The notes beneath the pieces were generated by a model. It was not told where the DNA came from, did no database searches, and saw nothing but the letters and a program-made list of their open reading frames with translations. From Bufo bufo (Eukaryota; Chordata; Amphibia; Anura; Bufonidae): DNA of 64,000 nt. The position numbers were made by a program, and so were the translations under genes. Of this stretch, positions 55,926 through 64,000 are shown piece after piece. The stretch spans positions 159,473,256-159,537,255 of the forward strand of contig NC_053394.1 in the NCBI RefSeq assembly GCF_905171765.1. The letters are read 5' to 3'. Numbering within the stretch: position 1 is the first letter of the stretch; each line of letters starts with the position of its first letter.

Positions 55926-56910
55926 ATGGGCAAGACCAAAGAGCTGTCAAAAGACACCAGAGACAAAATTGTGGACCTCCACAAGGCTGGAAAGGGCTAC
56001 GGGGCAATTGCCAAGCAGCTTGGTGAAAATAGATCAACTGTTGGAGCAATTGTTATAAAATGGAAGAGGCTAAAGATGACTGTCAGTCTCCCTCGGACTG
56101 GGGCTCCATGCAAGATCTCACCTCGTAGGGTATCACTGATGATAAGAAAGGTGAGGAATCAGCCCAGAACTACAAGGGAGGAGCTGGTCAATGACATGAA
56201 GAGAGCTGGGACCACAGTTTCAAAGGTCACTGTCAGTAGAACACTACACTGTCATAGTTTCAAATCATGTATTGCAAGGAAGGTTCCCCTGTTCAAGTTA
56301 TCACATGTCCACGCCCGTCTGAAGTTTGCCAATGAACATGTTGATGATCCAGAGGAGGCATGGGAGAAAGTCATGTGGTCAGATGAGACCAAAGTGGAAC
56401 TTTTTGGTCTAAATTTCACTCGTCGTGTTTGGAGTAAAAAGAAGTATGAGTTGCATCCCAAGAACACCATCCCTACTGTGAAGCATGGGGGTGGTAACAT
56501 CATGCTTTGGGGCTGCTTTTCTGCGAAGGGGACAGGACGACTGCACTGTATTAAGGAGAGGATGAATGGGGCCATTTATTGTGAGATTTTGAGCAACAAC
56601 CTCCTTCCCTCAGTCAGAGCATTGATGATGGGTTGTGGCTGGGTCTTCCAACATGACAACGACCCAAAGCACATAGCCAGGATAACCAAGGAGTGGCTCT
56701 GTAAGAAGCATATCAAGGTTCTGGAGTGGCCTAGCCAGTCTCCAGACCTAAATCCAATAGAACATCTTTGGAGGGAGCTGAAACTCCGGGTTGCTCAGCA
56801 ACAGCCCGAAACCTGACAGATCTAGAGGATCCCTGTTGCAGTGTGTGCAAACCTGGTTAAGAACTACAGGAAATGTTTGACCTCTGTAATTGCAAACAGA
56901 GGCTTCTGTA
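55926..56910 (+). pseudogene. Tc1-like transposase, C-terminus frameshifted
   Basis: Cut-and-paste DNA transposase. It starts [20 protein letters not shown], with two helix-turn-helix motifs (residues 1-60 and 70-115) and a DDE domain: [13 protein letters not shown] (first Asp), [10 protein letters not shown] (second Asp) and [15 protein letters not shown] (Glu). The triad is complete. After QQPE a one-base shift and a deletion of some 25 bases place a stop at 56816, while the usual end VCANLVKNYRK...FCTKY is still readable to 56920. Full family length is about 340 residues, so 296 are left in one frame. Probably inactive or weakly active. Confidence 0.9.
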
Positions 56911-57135
56911 CCAAATATTAACACTGATTTTCTCAGGTGTTCAAATACTTATGTTCAGCAGTGCAAGACAAATAAATTATTAAAAAATCACACAATGTGA
57001 TTTCCTGATTTTTTTTTATTATTCTGTCTCTCAGAGTGGGAATGCACCTACAATGTGAATTTCAGACCCCTCCATAATTTCTAAGTGGGAGAACTTGCAA
57101 AATCGCAGGGTGTCCAAATACTTCTGTTCCTCACT

Positions 57136-57885
57136 GAAGACAAAACTGGAAGATATGACTGTCAAGAGGCTAGAGGGATAAGACAACATCCTATTGTGGG
57201 CCTTGGTGCGAAAGTTACACCTGGGCCTATCGTCACGGCCTTCCCGCTGCTTACCCTAATGCACGTGACCGGTGGTTGTGACGTCACTAGTCTACTAGGG
57301 TAAGCAGAGAAAGACCTTGGAGCTCACAGAACCACCAGGGCCTTCTCAAATAGCTGATCGGCAGGATCCTGGGTGTTAAACCCTCATTGATCAGATGCTG
57401 ATGACCTATCCAGAAGATAGGTCATCAGTTACAAGGATTAAATGACTAACTTTTAGCAAGCCATTAAAAGGTATCAATCACTGAGGAATCAAATTTTTTT
57501 TATAATCTACAATATACATGGACAGTAGTGGCAATATCTGGTCACTAGATGTTGCTGTTGCATAACAAATGGAGAGCAGAGGCTAGACCTTCTGATGTCA
57601 CTGCTGATGTCAGGAGGAGTATACAAGGACTGGAAGAGCCATCTTGAGGGAGTTTGGGCACAAGTAGGGTTGCCACCCATACAGGAATGACCCGGACAGT
57701 CCGTGTTTGTAATCCTGTGCCCGGGTACAAGCATTTCTCAGACCAGGGCACAGTGATCAACTGTGAGTGATGTGATGCTAGCGCAGGGCGGCGCTGACTT
57801 CCGACACGCCCACCATCCCTCCCTCCCGTTCGGGTTTGCAGTTACTCACTTTCTAGGGGGTGGAGTGAGCACTAGGAAGGCCAGT
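57136..57885. other. Intron sequence with possible transposon fragments
   Basis: The stretch at about 57667-57730 (TAGGGTTGCCACCC, GACCCGGACAGTCCG) resembles a repeat end common in fish and frogs, but no partner end or duplication is visible. Otherwise nothing recognised. Confidence 0.4.
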
Positions 57886-59684
57886 TTAACCCCTTAAGGA
57901 CCCATGATGTACATGTACGTCATTTCTTTGCGGGACTTAAAGACCCATGACATACATGTACTCCATGGGGATCGGGCAGGTGCAGGAGCTGCGCCCGCCT
58001 GATCAGCGGCAGGGATCCCTTCATGTGCCGCGGTCATCGCTGACCGCGGCACGTGTGATGTCGGGCGGGGATCGGAGCTGCCATCGGGTCCCTGTGCTGC
58101 TGTGATGGAGACCTGATGGCATGGAAGGCAGCCCGAAGCCTTCCTTAGGAATCGGGCTGCCTTCCGGTGGAGAGCCTGTGAGATCCAGCCCCCTGGATCT
58201 CACAGGCAGGAAGCTGTATGAGTAATACACACTGTGTTACACATACAGCCAATGCATTCCAATACAGAAGTATTGTAATGCATTGTAAAGGGGATCAGAC
58301 CCCCAAAAGTTGAAGTCCCAAAGTGGGACAAAAAATAAAGTGAAAAAAAGTTGAAAGTAAAAGAAAAAAAAAAAGTAATTTTCCCCAAATGAAGTAACAC
58401 ATTGATTGTAAAAAATAGGGAAAAAAAGAAAAGTAGACATAGTAGGTATCGCCGCAACCGTAATGACTGGCTCTATAAAAAAAAATGGTGCTAAATAAAA
58501 AAAAAAAATTGTCACCTTACATCACTAAAAGTACAACACCAAGCGATCAAAAAGGCATATGCCGGCCAAAATAGCACCAATTGAACCGTCACCTAATCAC
58601 GCAAAAAATGAGCCCCTACCTAAGGCAATCGCCCAAAAAATAAAAATAAACTATGGCTCAGAATATGGAGACACTAAAACATAGTTTTTTTGGTTTTTAA
58701 AAATGCTGTTATTTGTAAAACTTAAGTAAATAGAAAAAAGTATACATATTAGGTATCGCCGCTTCCAAAAGAACCTGCTCTATAAAAATATCACATGACT
58801 TAACCCCTCAGGTGAACACCGTAATTTTTAAAAAATAAAAACGGTGTAAAAAAATACATTTTTTGTCACCTTACATCACAAAAAGTGTGATAGCAAGTGA
58901 TCAAAAAATCATATGCACCCCAAAATAGTGCCAATCAAACCGTCATCTCATCCCGCAAAAATCATACCCTACCTAAGATAATCGCCAAAAACTGAAAAAA
59001 CTATGGCTCTCAGACTATGAAGACACTACATGATTTTTTTGTTTCAAAAATGAAATCATTGTGTAAAACTTACATAAATAAAAAATTTAGACATATTAGG
59101 TATCGCCGCACCCGTAGAAACCTGCTCTATAAAAATATGACATGACCTAACACCTCAGGTGAATACTGTAAAAAAGCAATTTTTTTGTCACCTTACATCA
59201 CAAAAAGTGTAATAGCAAGGGATCAAAAAGTCATATGCACCCTATAATAGTACCAATCAAACTATCATCTCATCCCCAAAAAAATGAGCCCCTACACAAG
59301 ACATTCGCCCCAAAAAAAAAAAAAAACTACGGCTTTCAGAAAGTGGAGACACTAAAAAATATAATTTTTTCAAAGATGCTTTGTTATGTAAAACTTAAAC
59401 AAACAACCAAAAAAAGTCATATTTGGTATTGTCGCGTCCGTAACAACCTGCTCTATAAAAATACCACATGATGTAACCTGTCAGATGAATGTTGTAAATA
59501 ACAAAAAATAAAAACGTTGCCAAAATAGCTATTTCTTGTTACCTTGCCTCACAAAAAGTGTAATATAGGGCAACCAAAAATCATATGTACTCTAAAACAG
59601 TACCAACAAAACTGCCACCTTGTCCCATAGTTTCCAAAATGGGGTCACTTTTTTGGGAGTTTCTACTCTAGGGGTGCATCAGGG

Positions 59685-62175
59685 CAGTGCCATCTTAAGA
59701 GCATTATAGGCCCCCGGGCAATACAGTGCACTGGGGCCCTGTCTACACAATCACGCACTAGAATAAAAATGCAAATTATCAATAAGGCGATATTTATTGG
59801 TACTTTCAACAAAATCAGTGTTTAATATAGGAATAATATATAGGGGGGGCACAAAGATACCACAGTCAAAAATGGGGGGGCAAAAACAAAATAAGTATAT
59901 ATAAATAAGATTACAAAATATGAGAGAATTGCGGTCTGCAGGGATACATTTATAATAAAACTATTTACTTACAAAAGAAGCTGTTCAGTCGTCTGCTGTG
60001 CCGTCCTCTGCTCGCTTCCGCGGATTCTTTCCCCTTCTTTCTGTCTCTCGTCAGTGCGCAGGCGCACTGTTATGGTGGATCTGTGGAAGACACACTGTTA
60101 TGGGGGCATCTGTGGATGACAGTGTTATTATGCCTCTCATTAGCCCCCATATGCTGCCTCTCATCATTAGCCCCCATATGCCTCATCATTAGCCCCCATA
60201 TGCCTCATCATTAGCCCCCATATGCCTCTCATCATTAGCCCCCATATGCCTCTCCATTAGCCCCCATATGCCTCTCCATTAGCCCCCATATGCCTCTCCA
60301 TTAGCCCCCATATGCCTCATTAGCCCCCATATGCCTCTCCATTAGCCCCCATATGCCTCATTAGCCCCCATATGCCTCATTAGCCCCCATATGCCTCTCC
60401 ATTAGCCCCCATATGCCTCTCCATTAGCCCCCATATGCCTCTCCATTAGCCCCCATATGCCTCTCCATTAGCCCCCATATGCCTCTCCATTAGCCCCCAT
60501 ATGCCTCTCCATTAGCCCCCATATGCCTCTCCATTAGCCCCCATATGCCTCATTAGCCCCCATATGCCTCTCCATTAGCCCCCATATGCCTCTCCATTAG
60601 CCCCCATATGCCTCATTAGCCCCCATATGCCTCTCCATTAGCCCCCATATGCCTCTCCATTAGCCCCCATATGCCTCATTAGCCCCCATATGCCTCTCCA
60701 TTAGCCCCCATATGCCTCATTAGCCCCCATATGCCTCTCCATTAGCCCCCATATGCCTCTCCATTAGCCCCCATATGCCTCATTAGCCCCCATATGCCTC
60801 TCCATTAGCCCCCATATGCCTCTCCATTAGCCCCCATATGCCTCATTAGCCCCCATATGCCTCTCCATTAGCCCCCATATGCCTCTCCATTAGCCCCCAT
60901 ATGCCTCTCCATTAGCCCCCATATGCCTCTCCATTAGCCCCCATATGCCTCTCCATTAGCCCCCATATGCCTCTCCATTAGCCCCCATATGCCTCATTAG
61001 CCCCCATATGCCTCTCCATTAGCCCCCATATGCCTCATTAGCCCCCATATGCCTCTCCATTAGCCCCCATATGCCTCTCCATTAGCCCCCATATGCCTCA
61101 TTAGCCCCCATATGCCTCTCCATTAGCCCCCATATGCCTCTCCATTAGCCCCCATATGCCTCTCCATTAGCCCCCATATGCCTCTCCATTAGCCCCCATA
61201 TGCCTCTCCATTAGCCCCCATATGCCTCTCCATTAGCCCCCATATGCCTCTCCATTAGCCCCCATATGCCTCTCCATTAGCCCCCATATGCCTCATTAGC
61301 CCCCATATGCCTCTCCATTAGCCCCCATATGCCTCATTAGCCCCCATATGCCTCTCCATTAGCCCCCATATGCCTCTCCATTAGCCCCCATATGCCTCAT
61401 TAGCCCCCATATGCCTCTCCATTAGCCCCCATATGCCTCTCCATTAGCCCCCATATGCCTCATTAGCCCCCATATGCCTCTCCATTAGCCCCCATATGCC
61501 TCTCCATTAGCCCCCATATGCCTCATTAGCCCCCATATGCCTCTCCATTAGCCCCCATATGCCTCTCCATTAGCCCCCATATGCCTCATTAGCCCCCATA
61601 TGCCTCTCCATTAGCCCCCATATGCCTCTCCATTAGCCCCCCATATGCCTCTCTCCATTAGCCCCCCATATGCCTCTCTCCATTAGCCCCCCATATGCCT
61701 CTCCATTAGCCCCCCATATGCCTCTCCATTAGCCCCCATATGCCTCTCCATTAGCCCCCATATGCCTCTCCATTAGCCCCCTTATGCCCCCAGCAGCCAC
61801 ATTTTCTTATAAAATAAAAAATCACTTACCTCTCCTGCTCCTGGACGCCGCCTGCCTCTCCTCAGTCGACTCTGTGCTCTGAACTGGCGCGCACAGCGTG
61901 AGGTCACAGAGCGCCCTCACGCTGTGCGCAGCCCTGCACAGCCGACAGCCGAGGACCAGGAAGTGGTGAGTACAGAGCGTTCACCACTTCCTGGTCTCTC
62001 GGTTCTAATGAGCGCTTCCATAATGGAAGCGCTCATTAGTATTCAACTGGGGGGGCAACCTGTGTGTGTTAGGCGGCCGTTCCCGCGGGTGGTGGGTTCA
62101 CTGGGCAGGCGGGCCCCCAGGCAAGTGGGGCCCCCGGGCAACTGCCCAGCGTGCCCATTGGAAAAGACGGCCCTG
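59685..62175. mobile_element. hAT MITE, 2.5 kb, with internal satellite array
   Basis: Ends CAGTGCCATCTTAAGA and (complement) CAGGGCCGTCTTTTCC, flanked by the 8-base duplication CATCAGGG (59677-59684 and 62176-62183). The interior holds a short AT-rich part, the 60120-61790 array and a GC-rich end. No transposase. Confidence 0.85.
60120..61790. repeat. Satellite-like array of 22-bp and 19-bp units
   Basis: About 80 head-to-tail units. The long unit contains GCCTCTCCATTAGCCCCC preceded by ATAT; the short unit lacks three bases (GCCTCATTAGCCCCC). The two types are interspersed in recurring blocks such as two long then one short. Every unit carries CATATG. Near 61640-61720 units gain an extra C or CT. 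Noncoding. Confidence 0.95.
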
Positions 62176-62972
62176 CATCAGGGGGGCTTCAAATGGGACA
62201 TGGTGTCAAAAAAACAGCCCAGCAAAATCTGCCTTCCAAAAACCGTATGGCGTTCCTTTCCTTCTGCCCAATGCCGTGTGTCCGTACAGCAGTTTCCGAC
62301 CACATATGAGGTGTTTCTGTAAACTACAGAATCAGGGTAATAAATATTGAGTTTTGTTTGGCTGTTGCTTTGCAAATGGAAAAAATGGATTCAAATGGAA
62401 ATTCTGCCAAAAAAGTAAAATTCTGAAATGTCATCTCTATTTTCCATTAATTCTTGTGTTCCACCTAAAGAGTTAGCAAAGTTTGTAAAATCAGTTTTGT
62501 ATACCTTTTAGGGGTGAAGTTTCTAAAATGGGGTCACTTTTTTGGAGTTTTTACTCTAGGGTTGCATTAGGGTGGCTTCAAATGGGACATGGTGTCAAAA
62601 AACCAGTCCAGAAAAATCTGCCTTCCAAAAACTGTATGGCATTCCTTTCCTTCTGCGCCCCCTGCCGTGTGCTCGTACAGCAGTTTATGACCAAATATGG
62701 GGTGTTTCTGTAAACTAAAGAATCAGGGCCATAAATATTGAGTTTTGTTTGGCTGTTAACTCTTGCTTTGTAACTGGAAAAAATTGATTAAAATGGAAAA
62801 TCTGCCAAAAAAGTGAAATCTTGAAATTTTATCTCTATTCTCCATTAACTCTTGTGGAACACCTAAAGAGTTAACAACGTTTGTAAAATCAGTTTTGAAT
62901 ACCTTGAGGGGTGTAGTTTGTAAAATGGGGTTATTTTTGGGTGGTTTCTATTATGTAAGCCTCACAAAGTGA

Positions 62973-63542
62973 CTTCACACACTGATAGCAACACACTGAT
63001 AGCAACACCGCAGGAGAAATGCTAGCACAGGCTTCCAGTATCCGTAGTTTCAGGTGCTGCACATCTCGTATCTTCACAGCATAGATGATTGCCTTCAGAT
63101 GATACGAGATGTGCAGCACCTGAAACTACGGATAGTGGAAGCCTGTGCTAGCATTTCTCCTGCGGTATTGCTATCAGTGTGTGAAGAGTGGGAGAAGAGG
63201 GTTGCATTGACAATCCAACACAATGGGCAGCACATTGAACACATTTTATAAGTGGTCAGAAACTTGTAAATAACTCATGAAAGAATAAAGTTACGTTAAA
63301 ACCAAGCACACCATTGTTTTTCTTGTGAAATTCCCAATAAGTTTGATGTGTCACATGACCCTCTTCCTATTGAAAAAACTAAAGTTGGATTCAAAATGGC
63401 CGACTTCAAAATGGCCGCCATGGTCATCACCCATCTTGAAAAGTTTCCCCCCTCACATATACTAATGTGCTACAAACAGGAAGTTAATATCACCAACCAT
63501 TCCCATTTTATTAAGGTGTATCCATATAAATGGCCCACCCTG
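62973..63542 (+). mobile_element. Mariner-like transposon 3' end with internal palindrome
   Basis: The right end is TCCATATAAATGGCCCACCCTG followed by TA (63543-63544); within it ATATAAATGGCCCACC is characteristic of a mariner family. The coding remnant on the plus strand (VQHLKLRIVEACASISPAVL to HNGQHIEHIL, stop at 63251) is the C-terminus of a mariner transposase. The left part of that segment is also present inverted (62973-63073 against 63101-63186). The catalytic domain is absent. Confidence 0.75.
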
Positions 63543-63544
63543 TA

Positions 63545-63748
63545 GATAGGTTTGGTTCTGATACTATATCTTTTCAGTAAAATTGCTTCTGCAACCATTT
63601 TCACACACAAGGTTTGCTTCTGCAACCATTTTCACACAAAAGGGATTTAGTGCATAAGAAGTCTTAGGTATATGCTTCACACACCACAGGTTATCTGCAT
63701 CAACTGCATGCTCTAACTAAATAAGATCAAGACCAAGAGTTTTCTCAC
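63545..63748. other. Short intron flank with a 27-bp direct duplication
   Basis: TTGCTTCTGCAACCATTTTC is present twice in tandem (about 63584-63645), next to exon 3. Nothing else recognised. Confidence 0.6.
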
Positions 63749-63861
63749 TGCATTTTTCTTCAGATCTCTTATCCCTGCAGCCCAATCCTGCATCTCCACC
63801 TCATCATCAGTCCATGAGACACCTTGATCTCCAAGCAGCAGCCGTATTGCCTCAGCTCTCC
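63749..63861 (-). CDS. gstp1: Glutathione S-transferase pi-like, exon 3
   Basis: A 113-bp exon. Its first two bases complete a Gly codon split with the missing exon 2, then it reads RAEAIRLLLGDQGVSWTDDE VEMQDWAAGIRDLKKNA up to the donor GTGAGA; the acceptor is GTTTTCCTAG. It encodes beta1-alpha1-beta2 of the thioredoxin-like domain. The first Arg matches Arg13, and the two Trp match Trp28 and Trp38 of mammalian pi-class enzymes. Two residues more than in mammals separate Trp38 from GQLP, and the reactive Cys47 is replaced by Ala. The catalytic Tyr7 would be in exon 2, outside the window. Confidence 0.9.
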
Positions 63862-63956
63862 CTAGGAAAACACAGAAGAGTTTAGCATTATAACTGCTGC
63901 CAGCAATGTGTTGGGTAAAAGCAGAGACTATTTACTTTTGGTTGATGGTTACAGGT

Positions 63957-64000
63957 AGTATTGAGCGAATCAAAGTGAAACTAATTGAATAATACGAATT
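63957..64000 (+). mobile_element. hAT-family end fragment at the window edge
   Basis: TTGAGCGAATCAAAG resembles the terminus of the hAT at 36033 (ATGAGCGAATCAAAG). Only about 44 bases are visible, so this could be the start of another copy running off the right edge. Confidence 0.45.

Larger units (their letters stand above)
55146..57135 (+). mobile_element. Tc1-like transposon, almost full length
   Basis: Inverted ends beginning CAGTGAGGAACAGAAGTATT, with long terminal repeats extending about 90 bp, and TA at 55144-55145. The right end is followed by AAGAC and not TA, so one side of the target is altered. The element carries its transposase and a later 454-bp insertion in the left part. It lies in intron 3 of the gstp1-like gene. 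Confidence 0.85.
57886..62972 (+). mobile_element. Internally deleted piggyBac-type copy, hosting a hAT MITE
   Basis: Begins at TTAA (57886-57889) with CCCCTTAAGGACCCATGATG, like the terminus of the larger piggyBac copy near 16986, then goes directly to the 3' noncoding family text with about 330-bp tandem repeats (landmark GGTATCGCCGC and variants near 58445, 58752, 59098 and 59429). No transposase remains. Family text resumes after the hAT MITE and continues to about 62972, where a mariner sequence begins; the right terminus is missing. Confidence 0.65.

Noticed and set aside
55926..56816. Possible domesticated Tc1 transposase gene
   Set aside because: It is still between Tc1 terminal repeats, and its C-terminus is broken by a frameshift and deletion.
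60120..61790. CRISPR-like regular array
   Set aside because: Units are directly adjacent with no unique spacers, in an animal genome and inside a transposon.

Overview
The window is a stretch of a repeat-rich vertebrate genome, most likely a frog (inferred, neobatrachian-like). It mixes T2/Kolobok and PIF/Harbinger MITEs, piggyBac elements with TTAA ends, Ngaro (DIRS-like) and L2/CR1 and Tx1-type LINEs, Penelope-like elements carrying hammerhead motifs, and hAT elements with long minisatellites. No bacterial-style operons, CRISPR arrays, rRNA or tRNA genes were seen.

The only host gene I can support is a pi-class glutathione S-transferase (gstp1-like) on the minus strand. Five short exons, corresponding to vertebrate GSTP1 exons 3 to 7, lie at 63749-63861, 54995-55082, 49468-49571, 35233-35340 and 34968-35153. 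All have consensus splice sites and matching phases, and together they encode about 198 residues through the stop codon. The promoter and exons 1-2 lie beyond the right edge. The introns are 8.7, 5.4, 14.1 and 0.08 kb, and most of the long ones is transposon.

Layout: 1-3000 holds a Tc1 end, an inverted Penelope-like structure and a LINE tail. 2980-7575 is a broken minus-strand endogenous retrovirus (3' LTR, transmembrane env, integrase, RNase H, part of RT) with a Penelope-derived foldback inserted in integrase. 7576-16986 is minisatellite plus a piggyBac transposon split by a nearly intact Penelope-like element. 16987-25343 is an L2/CR1 LINE split by a complete-length Ngaro element, itself carrying a minisatellite and another LINE. 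25344-34000 is a nest of Tx1 LINE, then a hAT MITE, then a ZBED-type hAT transposon, then a LINE tail, with target duplications at each insertion level. 34968-63861 is the gstp1-like region. Its introns contain a composite hAT with a 4.3 kb minisatellite of 51-bp units, two PIF/Harbinger-type MITEs, a T2 MITE holding a solo LTR, a Tc1 transposon, an internally deleted piggyBac copy hosting a hAT MITE with an array of about 80 units, and a mariner end containing a palindrome.

Most open reading frames here are transposon proteins or arise because repeat units have lengths divisible by three. The best leads are foldback (inverted dimer) structures built from different transposon classes, several with hammerhead ribozyme cores; an in-frame piggyBac/Penelope chimeric reading frame; and long minisatellites that stay open in all three frames of one strand.
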